64,000 bases of DNA from contig CAVXQP010000010.1 in the NCBI GenBank assembly GCA_963763955.1, positions 124,001 to 188,000 on the forward strand, written 5' to 3'. The DNA is from DASUPK01 sp963763955. GTDB taxonomy: Bacteria; Actinomycetota; Thermoleophilia; Solirubrobacterales; 70-9. The translations under genes and the position numbers were made by a program. This document shows positions 27,847 to 36,549 of this stretch, piece after piece (position 1 is the first letter of the stretch; each line of letters begins with the position of its first letter). The notes beneath the pieces were generated by a model. That model was not told the origin of the DNA and searched no databases. It saw nothing but the letters and a program-made list of their open reading frames with translations.

Positions 27847-27937
27847 TTGACTTCCCGTTCGCGAGGCGTACGCTGCATAGCAATGGAACAAGGGAAACCT
27901 TGTTCTTAGGAAGGGCCCGGGCAACCGGGCCCTTTCG
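27847..27937 (+). ncRNA. candidate small RNA 2, same layout as the first; its hairpin may also end the hydrolase gene
   Basis: TTGACT (27847-27852), 16 bases, TACGCT (27869-27874), predicted start near 27881. GAACAAGG-GAAA-CCTTGTTC (27886-27905) is a perfect 8-bp hairpin, then GGGCCCGG-GCAA-CCGGGCCC (27913-27932) with TTTCG. The second hairpin is also just past the stop of the minus-strand hydrolase and could be a two-way terminator. The 110 bases between the two units show nothing else. Confidence 0.38.
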
Positions 27938-28966
27938 CTATTTCTTCACCGGCTTCGGCGAGGCCTTCGCGGGCTGACCACCGGCCTTTGGCTTCCTCGG
28001 CGGTGCCTTCACCGGCTGCGGCGGCGTCGCGAACGCCAGGATCAGCGGCGCGACCAGATCGGGCTTCTCGACGTTGGGAGAGTGGCCGGCGCCCGGGATC
28101 AGATGGGTCTGCGCGCCGGGTACCTGCCGGTAGCGCTCGATGGCCGCCTGGGGGTCGTAGATCTGGTCCTCGGCGCCGAAGATCACCAGCAGCGGCAGGT
28201 GCGTGGCGGCCAGGCGCCGGTCCAGCGGACTCTGATCGACGTAGTCCTGCTCCGCGTCGACGGTGTCCTTGAGCGCGGTGTAGGTCATGGCGCGCAGGTC
28301 GTCCACAGGCTGGTCGGGGTTGTCGAACCCGCTTGAGATGTCGTAGCCCGGAGCGAAGGCCTGGTCGTACTGATCGCGGATCAAGGACTTCGGCGCGACC
28401 TGAATGAGGCGCGCGATCGCCTGCCCGATCACCGGCGCCAGGCTGAGGTGCTCCCCGAGCGATTCGTGCTCGAAGCCGTCCTCGGGAGACTGGTCGATGA
28501 TCACGATCCGGGACGCGAGGCTCGGGCTCTGCTCCGCGAGCGCAGTGGCGACGGTTCCTCCCAGCGAATGGCCGACCACCGTGGCCCCCACGACATGGAG
28601 CTTCGCGAGCGCTTCGGCCACCCCGCTCGCCTGATCGGTGATCGAGTATCCGGACCCAGGCTTGTCCGATCCGCCCATCCCGAGAAGGTCGATACGGATG
28701 ACCCGATGGTCCTGGCCGAGCAACGGCGCGAGCCTGTCCCACCAGTCCATCGAGCAGGTCGCGCAATGAAGCAGCACGATGGGGCTGCCCTTGGGATCGC
28801 CCTGGTCGAGAACCTGCAGCCTGCCGGTCGAGGTGTCCACCAGGGTTGCCCCCTGATCACGGATGTACGCGTCCTTGGTCGTGTTGGAGACCACGAGGGC
28901 ATTCAGCAACAGGAGCACGATCAGCCCAGCGACGACCCCGAGGGTGATCTTGAGCCAGCGCGGCAT
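27938..28966 (-). CDS. membrane-anchored alpha/beta hydrolase
   Basis: 342 residues. N-terminal membrane anchor (residues 5-27, ITLGVVAGLIVLLLLNALVV), then an alpha/beta hydrolase fold: PIVLLHCATCSMDWWDRL, IRIDLLGMGGSDKPG, nucleophile elbow VGHSLGGTVA, acid in FGAEDQIYDP and GAGHSPNVEKP for the histidine. The last 35 residues are Lys/Pro/Ala-rich (…PVKK). Probably faces outside the membrane. Substrate unknown. Confidence 0.8.
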   Translation of the reverse strand: MPRWLKITLGVVAGLIVLLLLNALVVSNTTKDAYIRDQGATLVDTSTGRLQVLDQGDPKGSPIVLLHCATCSMDWWDRLAPLLGQDHRVIRIDLLGMGGSDKPGSGYSITDQASGVAEALAKLHVVGATVVGHSLGGTVATALAEQSPSLASRIVIIDQSPEDGFEHESLGEHLSLAPVIGQAIARLIQVAPKSLIRDQYDQAFAPGYDISSGFDNPDQPVDDLRAMTYTALKDTVDAEQDYVDQSPLDRRLAATHLPLLVIFGAEDQIYDPQAAIERYRQVPGAQTHLIPGAGHSPNVEKPDLVAPLILAFATPPQPVKAPPRKPKAGGQPAKASPKPVKK

Positions 28967-28972
28967 CGGCGC

Positions 28973-29569
28973 CTAGTTCGCGGCGTCCGCCCCTGAGCCT
29001 TCCTGAGGCTCCAGGCCGAGCTCAGCCGCACGCTCCGCGAGCGCCTCGATGATCAATGCGATGTGCTCATCCGGGTCGACCGCGAGCTCCTCGATCCCGC
29101 GCTGGACCTCATCGCGATTGACCGCCGCGGCGAAGGACGGCTGCTTGAGCTTCTTCTTGACCGACTTCGGCTTCATGCCCTCAATGCCGGTCGGGCGCAC
29201 CAGGGCACAGGCGGCGATGAAGCCTGAGAGCTCGTCAACCGCGTAGAGCGTCTTGGCCATCCGGGTCTCGCGCGGGACGCCCATGAAGTCGGCGTGGCCC
29301 GCCACAGCATCGATCACCTCCTGCGGATAGCCCCCGTCGGTGAGCTCCTTGATCGCGTGGCGCGGATGGCCGGTCTCGAGGTCGGGATAGCGCTCGTAGT
29401 CGAGGTCGTGGACCAGGCCGGTGACCGCGTAGGCCTCCTCGTCCTCACCCCACTTGCGGGCGTAGGCGCGCATCGCCGCCTCCACCCCGAGCAGGTGCTT
29501 GCGGAGCGAGTCGGACTCGATCCATTCGGTGACGAGCCGCCATGCATCCTCTCTTGAGACCTCCGCCAT
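28973..29569 (-). CDS. HD domain-containing hydrolase
   Basis: 198 residues. The HD pattern is visible: HLLGVEAAMRAYARKW supplies the first His, VTGLVHDLDYERYPD the HD pair, and ETGHPRHA and VAGHADFMG later ligands. Such proteins are metal-dependent phosphohydrolases, often on nucleotides. The C terminus is helical and acidic. It is divergent from murA with only 23 bases between starts; TAGAGT (complement of 29580-29585) may serve as its -10. Confidence 0.75.
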   Translation of the reverse strand: MAEVSREDAWRLVTEWIESDSLRKHLLGVEAAMRAYARKWGEDEEAYAVTGLVHDLDYERYPDLETGHPRHAIKELTDGGYPQEVIDAVAGHADFMGVPRETRMAKTLYAVDELSGFIAACALVRPTGIEGMKPKSVKKKLKQPSFAAAVNRDEVQRGIEELAVDPDEHIALIIEALAERAAELGLEPQEGSGADAAN

Positions 29570-29592
29570 GGCTCTGGCTACTCTAGGCGCCC

Positions 29593-30891
29593 ATGGAGAA
29601 GTTCATCATCCAGGGCGGCGTACCGCTCTCGGGAGAGATCGTGCCGGCCGGGAACAAGAACGCCGCGCTCCCGATCCTCGCGGCCTGCCTGCTCACGGAG
29701 GAGGAGCTCGTGGTCCGCAACGTCCCGCGGATTCGCGACGTCGAGTCGATGCTCGGGCTGCTCGAGCGGCTCGGTGTGAACATCACACGGAGGGAGAACG
29801 AGGTCCGCCTGCGGGCCGACACCATCCTCGGCACAGAGGTCGACGAGGAGCTCGCCAATCGGATTCGCGCCTCGTTCCTGGTCGCGGGCCCGCTGCTGGC
29901 CCGCTTCCGGGAGGTGAAGATGCCCCCTCCCGGCGGGGACACGATCGGCCGGCGACGGCTGGACGCCCACCTCGATGCGTTCAGGGACATGGGCGCCAAG
30001 ATCGATGGCAAGGTCTGGATCGAGCTCTCCGCGCCGCCCGAGGGGCTGAAGCCGAGGCGAATCTTCATGGACGAGCCCTCGGTGATGGGGACGGAGAACG
30101 CATTGCTTGCGGCCGCGCTCATCGAGGGGCCGACAACGATCGCCAACGCCGCCTCGGAGCCGCACGTCCAGGACCTCGCGCGACTGCTCTGCAAGATGGG
30201 CGCCCAGGTCGACGGGATCGGCTCCAACGTGATGACCGTTCACGGCCGCAACAGGCTCGGCGGAGCCGAGCACGACGTCTGCTCCGACCACATCGAGGTC
30301 GCCAGCTTCATGGCGCTCGCCGCCGCCACCAGCGGTGAGCTCCGCATCCGCAACGTCGTGCCCGAGGACCTCGAGGGGATCAGGCGTCACTTCCGCCGTC
30401 TCGGCCTCCAGACGATGCTCGAGGGCAACGACCTGCTTGTGCCGCCGGAGCAGAAGCTCACCATCCGCGACGACCAGGGGGACGCGATCCCGAAGATCGA
30501 TGACGGGCCCTGGCCCGCCTTCCCGGCGGACCTGACCTCCATCGCCCTGGCGCTGGCCACGCAGGCGGACGGGACGATCGTGATCCACGAGAAGATGTTC
30601 GAGAACCGGCTGTTCTTCGTCGACAAGCTGGTGGCGATGGGCGCTCGGATCCACCTCAGCGACCCCCACAGGGCGGTCGTCAGTGGTCCGAGCCGTCTTC
30701 ATGGCGCCCGGCTGGAGAGTCCCGACATCCGCGCCGGGATGGCGATGCTCATCGCGGCGCTCGCGGCCGACGGCACCTCGGAGATCGGCAACGTCGCGCA
30801 GATCGACCGGGGCTACGAGCGGATCGACATGCGCCTGCGCGACCTCGGCGCCCGCATCGAGCGGGTCGCCTCAGAGCGGGTTGCAGCCTAG
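29593..30891 (+). CDS. murA: UDP-N-acetylglucosamine 1-carboxyvinyltransferase, Asp variant
   Basis: 432 residues. It begins MEKFIIQGGVPLSGEIVPAGNKNAALPILAA, with the Lys-Asn pair that binds UDP-GlcNAc. The catalytic loop reads PPPGGDTIGRR around residue 116, where most MurA proteins have PGGCxIG. The Cys is the fosfomycin target; the same Asp occurs in Mycobacterium tuberculosis MurA and gives natural resistance. DEPSVMGTENALLAAALIEG and ADLTSIALALA follow the family. It starts peptidoglycan precursor synthesis. A TACTCT box (29579-29584) lies 8 bases before ATG. Confidence 0.95.
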   Translation: MEKFIIQGGVPLSGEIVPAGNKNAALPILAACLLTEEELVVRNVPRIRDVESMLGLLERLGVNITRRENEVRLRADTILGTEVDEELANRIRASFLVAGPLLARFREVKMPPPGGDTIGRRRLDAHLDAFRDMGAKIDGKVWIELSAPPEGLKPRRIFMDEPSVMGTENALLAAALIEGPTTIANAASEPHVQDLARLLCKMGAQVDGIGSNVMTVHGRNRLGGAEHDVCSDHIEVASFMALAAATSGELRIRNVVPEDLEGIRRHFRRLGLQTMLEGNDLLVPPEQKLTIRDDQGDAIPKIDDGPWPAFPADLTSIALALATQADGTIVIHEKMFENRLFFVDKLVAMGARIHLSDPHRAVVSGPSRLHGARLESPDIRAGMAMLIAALAADGTSEIGNVAQIDRGYERIDMRLRDLGARIERVASERVAA

Positions 30892-30898
30892 TGTTCGC

Positions 30899-31186
30899 CT
30901 AGCCCGAATACGCGTTGTGAAGCTCGGTGAACTTGGGCTCCGGGGGCCCGGCCGGCGCATCGTCGCCGAGCGTCTCTCCGATCGTCGGCCCGAGCCGGGA
31001 CTGGGCGAATGCGTTGAACGCATCGGCCGACTCCCAGATGTCGAGGATCTTCAGCGTGTCGCCGTCGAAGCGCGCCGAGTGGGCGATCAGCCCGTCAGGC
31101 GGGTCACCTCTTGGATCGAGTGCCGCGTCGACGGCGTCGTACTGATCCGGCGCGATCTGCATCTCCAGCTCCATGAATACAGCCAT
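30899..31186 (-). CDS. small dimeric alpha/beta-barrel protein, first of a tandem pair
   Basis: 95 residues. The pattern MAVFMELEMQIAPDQYDAVDAAL... LKILDIWESADAFNAFAQSRLGPTIGE resembles antibiotic-biosynthesis monooxygenase/heme-degrading-like ferredoxin folds. It is a paralogue of the next gene (both have DxWESADA and F-x-Q-x-RL-x-P-x-I). A GAGGAGG ribosome site precedes the ATG. No catalytic motif identified; function unknown. Confidence 0.62.
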   Translation of the reverse strand: MAVFMELEMQIAPDQYDAVDAALDPRGDPPDGLIAHSARFDGDTLKILDIWESADAFNAFAQSRLGPTIGETLGDDAPAGPPEPKFTELHNAYSG

Positions 31187-31223
31187 TGGATCTCCTCCTC
31201 GAGTCGAGTAGCGGGTTTGGTGC

Positions 31224-31502
31224 TCAGGCCTGCTGCAGGTCGTGGACCTCGTGGATCTCGGCCTCGGGCGCCTGTGGGGCGTCCGGGTTCACCTCGGCAA
31301 TGGCCGGGATCAGCCGGTCCTGAACGAACTTCTGATAGGCGTCCGCAGACTCCCAGACGTCGACGGCCTTCATCCTGCCTCCGCCCAGGTCGATTCCAGC
31401 GTGGAGAATTCCGCCCTCGGGAGGACTGTCCCCGAGCTTCTCGTTCACCTGGTCGTACTCCTCAACAGTCGCCTCGAACTCCTGAATCACGACTACCGCC
31501 AT
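31224..31502 (-). CDS. small dimeric alpha/beta-barrel protein, second of a tandem pair
   Basis: 92 residues from ATG 31502, which has AAAGGAGG upstream. MAVVVIQEFEATVEEYDQVNEKL, then LHAGIDLGGGRMKAVDVWESADAYQKFVQDRLIPAI. Same fold and order as the gene at 30899-31186, so a tandem duplication, probably one transcript. Function unknown. Confidence 0.62.
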   Translation of the reverse strand: MAVVVIQEFEATVEEYDQVNEKLGDSPPEGGILHAGIDLGGGRMKAVDVWESADAYQKFVQDRLIPAIAEVNPDAPQAPEAEIHEVHDLQQA

Positions 31503-31599
31503 CCTCTTCTCCTCCTTTGCCACTGGGTTGGGTACCGGCGACGACCCTATCGCCCCGGACCTTGCAGCTTGTTAAAGACCGCGACGCAATCATGAGCCG

Positions 31600-32598
31600 A
31601 TGATCCACCCGATCCCACCCGGAACCCGGGACATTCTCCCGGACGAGATGCGCGAACTCCGCGCGCTCCAGGCGACCCTGATCGAGGTGTTCGAGCGCTT
31701 CGGCTACGGCCAGGTCGCGACGCCGACCCTGGAGTACGACGAGGTCCTGCAGAGGGGAGAGGGCCGCAGCGGGGTGGGCGCGTACCGCTTCTTCGACGAG
31801 CGCGGCGAGCTCCTCGCCCTGCGCTCCGACATGACCATCCCGATCGCGCGCCTCGTCGCGAGCCGCTTCGCTGACTCCGAGCCGCCCCACCGCTTCTGTT
31901 ACGTCGGCAACGCCTACCGGGTCGTCCGCCCTCAACGGGCGCAGGTCCGCCAGTTCCTGCACGCCGGGATCGAGCTGCTCGGCTCGCCGGCCCCGGAAGG
32001 GACCGCCGAGGTGCTCGAGGTGCTGAGTGCTTCGCTCGACGCCGTCGGGCTCAATCGCGCTGTACTGGGGCTGGGCGACGCCGATCTCTACCGGCAGCTG
32101 CTCACGGAGCTCGGCGTGCAGGGCGAGTACAGGGGCCGGATCCTCGACCGGCTCGCGGAGCACAACCTCGTCGGCCTGGAGATGGCCGTGGACGAGGTCG
32201 AGGGCCTGAATGCCCACGGCCGCGAGACGCTGCTGCGACTGCCCGGCCTGCGGGGCGGGGCAGAGGTTCTGGATGAGGCCAGAGAGCTGGGCGGTGCCGC
32301 CGTAGAGCGGGCGGCACAGCGCCTCCAGCAGACCTACGACCTGCTGGTCAGGCGAGGCGTCGCCGGACGGGTGCAGCTCGACCTCGGCCTGCTCCGCGAC
32401 CTCGGCTACTACACGGGCGCGATCGTCGAGATTTACGACCCGGCGCTCGGCCACATTCTCGGCGGCGGGGGCCGCTACGACGACCTCGTCGGCCGCTTCG
32501 GGACGCCGATGCCGGCCGCCGGGTTCGGGCTCTACCTGGAGCGGGTGCACGTGGCTCAGATGGAGGAGGAGCGCGTGGTGAGGGAGGGCGAGCGATGA
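31600..32598 (+). CDS. hisZ: ATP phosphoribosyltransferase regulatory subunit
   Basis: 332 residues. A class II histidyl-tRNA synthetase-like catalytic domain (PPGTRDILPDEMRELRAL, LRSDMTIPIARLVASRF, QFLHAGIELLGSP, LDLGLLRDLGYYTG, GGGGRYDDLVGRFG) without the C-terminal anticodon-binding domain. That shape, and the short hisG directly after it, define HisZ, which has lost aminoacylation and activates HisG. First gene of the his cluster; it overlaps hisG by 4 bases. Confidence 0.92.
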   Translation: MIHPIPPGTRDILPDEMRELRALQATLIEVFERFGYGQVATPTLEYDEVLQRGEGRSGVGAYRFFDERGELLALRSDMTIPIARLVASRFADSEPPHRFCYVGNAYRVVRPQRAQVRQFLHAGIELLGSPAPEGTAEVLEVLSASLDAVGLNRAVLGLGDADLYRQLLTELGVQGEYRGRILDRLAEHNLVGLEMAVDEVEGLNAHGRETLLRLPGLRGGAEVLDEARELGGAAVERAAQRLQQTYDLLVRRGVAGRVQLDLGLLRDLGYYTGAIVEIYDPALGHILGGGGRYDDLVGRFGTPMPAAGFGLYLERVHVAQMEEERVVREGER

Positions 32599-33281
32599 CC
32601 CCGCCGACGGTCGAGTCTCCGATCCGCGCCCGCCTGGGCGGGCCGCTGAAGCTCGCGATCCCGCGCGGGGCGCTCTGGGGCGAGACGCTCGACGCCCTGG
32701 ACGGGATCGGGCTGGAGACCGCCGAGATGCGGGGCGACTCGCGCTCGCTCGTCTTCGACATGAACGGCCTCACCCTGGTGACCATGCGACCCTCCGACGT
32801 GCCCACCTACGTCGAGGCCGGCGCGGCCGACCTCGGGATCACCGGCAAGGACGTGCTGCTCGAGCAGCAAGGGGACAGGATCGTCTACGAGATTCTCGAC
32901 CTCGCCTATGGCGCCTGCCGGATGGTGCTGGCGGGCCGCCGGGGCGACCAGAGCCTCGGCGAGTCCGAGCGGCGAGTGGGAGGGATGCGCATCGCCACCA
33001 AATACCCCCGAACAGCCGAACGCCACTTCGATCAGACCGGCCGCCACGCGGACGTGATCGAGGTGAAGGGCTCGGTGGAGCTGGCGCCGCTGATCGGCCT
33101 CGCCGACGGCATCGTCGACCTGGTGGCGACGGGGCGGACCTTGAAGGAGAACGGACTCGAGATTCGCGAGGAGATCGCGACCTCGACGGCGCGGCTGATC
33201 TCCAACCGCGTCTCCCACAAGCTGCGCGCCGTCGAGGTCGACGACCTGGTCGAGCGCCTCCGCCCGGAGGGGGGGCGATGA
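32595..33281 (+). CDS. hisG: ATP phosphoribosyltransferase, short form
   Basis: 228 residues, lacking the C-terminal regulatory domain of long HisG. LKLAIPRGALWGETLDAL, MRPSDVPTYVEAGAADLGITGKDVLLE, RIATKYPRTAERHF and the phosphate loop VDLVATGRTLKENGLE. It joins ATP and PRPP as the first step of histidine synthesis, in complex with HisZ. Coupled to hisZ and hisD by 4-base overlaps. Confidence 0.95.
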   Translation: MTPPTVESPIRARLGGPLKLAIPRGALWGETLDALDGIGLETAEMRGDSRSLVFDMNGLTLVTMRPSDVPTYVEAGAADLGITGKDVLLEQQGDRIVYEILDLAYGACRMVLAGRRGDQSLGESERRVGGMRIATKYPRTAERHFDQTGRHADVIEVKGSVELAPLIGLADGIVDLVATGRTLKENGLEIREEIATSTARLISNRVSHKLRAVEVDDLVERLRPEGGR

Positions 33282-34582
33282 GGTTCAAGCGCTTCGTTTG
33301 GGACGGCAGCGACCCCGTCGCTCTCGCGAACGAGGTCCGGGCGCTCCAGCCCGCCCTTGGGGAGGTGAGCGAGCCGGTCGCCGCGATCATCGAGGAGGTC
33401 CGGCGCGGAGGCGATGAAGCCGTCGCCGAGATCGAGGCCCGCGTCGGCGGCAGGGAGGTCGCACCGGATTCGATCCGAGTCACCGACGACACAGTGCGTA
33501 GCGCGCGATCCCGGCTCGAGCCAGATCTGCTCGCCGCGCTCGAGACGGCGGCGGCGAACATCCGTGCGGTGGCGGACGCGCAGCTCGCCGAGGACCGCGA
33601 CCTGAAGCTCGAACAGGGCCAATCGATCGAGCTCCGCGAGGTCCCGGTCGGATCGGCCGGCATCTATGCGCCCGGCGGTGCGGCGGTGTATCCGTCAACG
33701 GTGCTGATGGGCTGCATCCCAGCGCACGCCGCCGGGGTGAGGCGGATCGCCCTGGCGACGCCGCCCGGTCCAGGCCCGCAGCTGGTCTCCGACGTGATTC
33801 TCGCCGCAGCGGCGATCGGCGGCGCCACCGAGGTCTACGCCGTCGGGGGCGCCCAGGCGATCGCAGCGCTGGCGCTGGGCACGGAGCGGATTGAGCCGGT
33901 CGACGTGATCGCCGGGCCGGGCAACCGCTACGTCCAGGAGGCCAAGCGCCAACTCACCGGCGAGGTGGGGATCGACGGGATCGCCGGTCCCTCAGAGCTG
34001 ATGGTGATCGCCGGGGACACGGCCGACGCGGCATGGATCGCGCTCGATCTCTGTGCGCAGGCCGAGCACGGCTCGGACGGCCTGCTGGTCACCGCCGCGG
34101 TGGAGACGGTGATCCTCGACCAGATCGAGGAGTCGGTCGCGAAGCTCGCTGCCGAGCGCGACATCGGAGACGTCGAGATGGCGGTCGTGCAGGTCTCCGA
34201 CACGGCCGCGGGGGTACTGCTCGCCAACGCGATCGCCCCCGAGCATCTCGAGATCCTCACCGAGGACGCCGACCTGCTGGCGAGCACAGCCACGACCGCG
34301 GGCTGCGTCTTCGTCGGTGAAAACGGTGCGACCGCGTTCGGCGACTATGCCGCCGGGTCGAACCACGTGCTCCCCACCGGCGGCGCCGGTCGCTTCCAGG
34401 GACCGCTCGGGCCCGGGGCGTTCAGGCGCCGGACGGCAACGGTCCAGATGACGCAGGACGCGGCCCGGGAGCTGGCTCCGACGGTCGCTACATTGGCCCG
34501 CGCCGAGGGCTTCCCGCTGCACGCCGAATCGGTCGAGATTCGAGGGCGCCCAGCAGGCGAAGCCGAGGGGCGACCCGACTGA
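33278..34582 (+). CDS. hisD: histidinol dehydrogenase
   Basis: 434 residues. GSAGIYAPGGAAVYPSTVLM, GGAQAIAALALGTERI, AGPGNRYVQEAKRQL, AGPSELMVIAG, and AEHGSDG with the zinc histidine. APEHLEI, GAFRRRTATVQMTQ and PLHAESVEIR contain further active-site and zinc residues. It oxidises histidinol to histidine in two steps. Confidence 0.96.
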   Translation: MRFKRFVWDGSDPVALANEVRALQPALGEVSEPVAAIIEEVRRGGDEAVAEIEARVGGREVAPDSIRVTDDTVRSARSRLEPDLLAALETAAANIRAVADAQLAEDRDLKLEQGQSIELREVPVGSAGIYAPGGAAVYPSTVLMGCIPAHAAGVRRIALATPPGPGPQLVSDVILAAAAIGGATEVYAVGGAQAIAALALGTERIEPVDVIAGPGNRYVQEAKRQLTGEVGIDGIAGPSELMVIAGDTADAAWIALDLCAQAEHGSDGLLVTAAVETVILDQIEESVAKLAAERDIGDVEMAVVQVSDTAAGVLLANAIAPEHLEILTEDADLLASTATTAGCVFVGENGATAFGDYAAGSNHVLPTGGAGRFQGPLGPGAFRRRTATVQMTQDAARELAPTVATLARAEGFPLHAESVEIRGRPAGEAEGRPD

Positions 34583-34607
34583 TGGCGAAGCCAGGAACCG
34601 GACACTC

Positions 34608-35198
34608 ATGAGTCGCACAGCCGAGATCAACCGAGAGACCAGGGAGACCAAGGTCAGCCTGCGGCTGGACCTCGACGACGGCGAGGCGAAGGTCTCGACC
34701 GGCATCGGCTTCCTCGACCACATGCTGGAGCTGCTCGCCCGCCACGGGCGTCTCGGCCTGGCGATCGAAGCGAGCGGGGACCTGCAGACCGGTGCCCACC
34801 ACACCACCGAGGACATCGGGATCTGCCTGGGACAGGCGATCGACAAGGCGCTGGGGGACCGCGCCGGAATCCGCCGTTACGGCTCGGCTCTCGTGCCGAT
34901 GGACGAGGCGCTGGGCGAGTGCGCGATCGACATCTCGGGCAGGCCCTTCTGCGCGTTCGACGCAGAGCTCCCCGACGTGACGATCGCCGGCTTCGACTCC
35001 GAGCTGACCGAGGAGTTCTTTCGCGCCGTCTCCAACAGCTCGAAGATCACCCTGCATCTCTGGGTCAGCTCCGGCTCGAACGCCCACCACATGATCGAAG
35101 CCTCCTTCAAGGCATTCGCGCGCGCCCTGCGGGAGGCAGTGGCGATCGACCCCGAGGAGACCGGGGTGCCATCCACCAAGGGCACCCTCACCGAATGA
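34608..35198 (+). CDS. hisB: imidazoleglycerol-phosphate dehydratase
   Basis: 196 residues, the monofunctional form without the phosphatase domain. Two metal-binding repeats: GIGFLDHMLELLARHG with GAHHTTEDIGICLGQA, and NAHHMIEASFKAFARALREA. The stop overlaps hisH (ATGA). It makes imidazole acetol phosphate; the following hisC step is not encoded in this window. Confidence 0.96.
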   Translation: MSRTAEINRETRETKVSLRLDLDDGEAKVSTGIGFLDHMLELLARHGRLGLAIEASGDLQTGAHHTTEDIGICLGQAIDKALGDRAGIRRYGSALVPMDEALGECAIDISGRPFCAFDAELPDVTIAGFDSELTEEFFRAVSNSSKITLHLWVSSGSNAHHMIEASFKAFARALREAVAIDPEETGVPSTKGTLTE

Positions 35199-35809
35199 CC
35201 AGGATCGCCATCCTCGACTACGGGTTGGGGAACCTACGCTCGGTCGAGAAGGCGCTGGAGCGGGTCGGAGCGGAGGCGGAGATCACCGCTGATCGCGCGC
35301 GGGTGGAATCCGCGGACGGCGTCATCCTCCCGGGCGTCGGGGCGTTCCCCAGGGCGATGAGCCGGGTTCACGAGATCGGGCTCGACGAGCTGGTGGCGGG
35401 TCGCGTCGAGGCCGGCGTCCCCGTGCTGGGAATCTGCCTCGGCATGCAGCTGCTCTTCGAGTCCTCGGTCGAGAACGAAGGCGGCGACGGCATCGGCCTG
35501 CTGGGCGGGATCGTCACCCCGCTCGAGGCGAACGGCTACAAGGTCCCGCACATCGGGTGGTCACCGGTCCACTGGGAACACGACTCGCCGCTCACCCAGG
35601 GCCTGGGCGACCAGACCCCGTTCTACTTCGTCCACTCGTTCGCGCCCCGGCCGGCCATCGATGACTACGTCCTCGGGACCGCCGCGTACGGCGAGCGCTT
35701 CGCCTGCGCCGTCGAGCGGCCGCCCCTGTACGGCGTCCAATTCCACCCGGAGAAGTCGAGCTCGGCGGGGCTCGGCCTGCTGGCCAACTTCGTGCGCGTC
35801 TGCGGTTGA
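35195..35809 (+). CDS. hisH: imidazole glycerol phosphate synthase glutaminase subunit
   Basis: 204 residues from ATG 35195. Class I amidotransferase: IAILDYGLGNLRSVEKAL, the nucleophile in VLGICLGMQLLFE, and YGVQFHPEKSS with the catalytic His-Glu. It supplies ammonia to HisF. It overlaps hisB and hisA by 4 bases each. Confidence 0.96.
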   Translation: MTRIAILDYGLGNLRSVEKALERVGAEAEITADRARVESADGVILPGVGAFPRAMSRVHEIGLDELVAGRVEAGVPVLGICLGMQLLFESSVENEGGDGIGLLGGIVTPLEANGYKVPHIGWSPVHWEHDSPLTQGLGDQTPFYFVHSFAPRPAIDDYVLGTAAYGERFACAVERPPLYGVQFHPEKSSSAGLGLLANFVRVCG

Positions 35810-36531
35810 TCCTCTTCCCGGCGATCGACATCCGCGACGGCAAGGCCGTCCGCCTCATCCAGGGCGACTACGACCGCGAGACGGCCTATGAGGACGACCC
35901 GGCGGTCGCCGCCCGGCGCTGGGCCGACGAGGGCGCACGGTGGCTGCACGTAGTCGACCTCGACGGTGCCCGGGCCGGCGAGCCGGTCAACCTCGAGCAC
36001 GTGCGGAGGATCGTCTCCGCGGTGAACGTGCCGGTCCAGCTCGGCGGCGGCCTGCGCGACTCGAAGAAGGTCGAGGAGGCGTTCTCCGCCGGCGCCGCAC
36101 GCGTCGTCCTCGGAACCGCGGCGGTCCGCGACCCGGAGATGGCGGCGGCGATCGCATCCGCGCACGGCGAGCGGGTGGTGGCGTCGGTCGACTCCCGCTC
36201 GGGCAAGGTCGCGGCGGAGGGATGGACCGAGTCCTCGGACCTCGGCGCCGCGGAGGTGATTGCCGCGCTCAGCGAGAGGGGCCTGCGCCGTTTCGTCTAC
36301 ACGCCGGTCGAGGTCGACGGCCTCATGCAGGGGCCCGACCTCGACTCCCTGCGGGAGGCCGCCGGCGCCACCGACGGCGAGCTGATCTACTCGGGTGGGA
36401 TCGGGACGCTCGATGACCTTCGCGCTCTCTCGAAGCTGGGGCTCGACAACCTCGCCGGCGTGATCGTCGGACGGGCGCTGTACGAGAGCCGCTTCACGGT
36501 GGCCGAGGGGCAGTCGGTCCTCGGTCGATAA
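35806..36531 (+). CDS. hisA: ProFAR isomerase
   Basis: 241 residues from TTG 35806 (TTGA overlap with the hisH stop). The TIM barrel starts LFPAIDIRDGKAVRL with the catalytic Asp, then LHVVDLDGARAG, VPVQLGGGLRD, YTPVEVDGLMQGPD and YSGGIGTLDDL. It could also serve tryptophan synthesis as PriA, as in some actinobacteria; no trpF is visible here. Confidence 0.94.
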   Translation: MILFPAIDIRDGKAVRLIQGDYDRETAYEDDPAVAARRWADEGARWLHVVDLDGARAGEPVNLEHVRRIVSAVNVPVQLGGGLRDSKKVEEAFSAGAARVVLGTAAVRDPEMAAAIASAHGERVVASVDSRSGKVAAEGWTESSDLGAAEVIAALSERGLRRFVYTPVEVDGLMQGPDLDSLREAAGATDGELIYSGGIGTLDDLRALSKLGLDNLAGVIVGRALYESRFTVAEGQSVLGR

Positions 36532-36549
36532 GCGGATAGGTTCCCCTGC

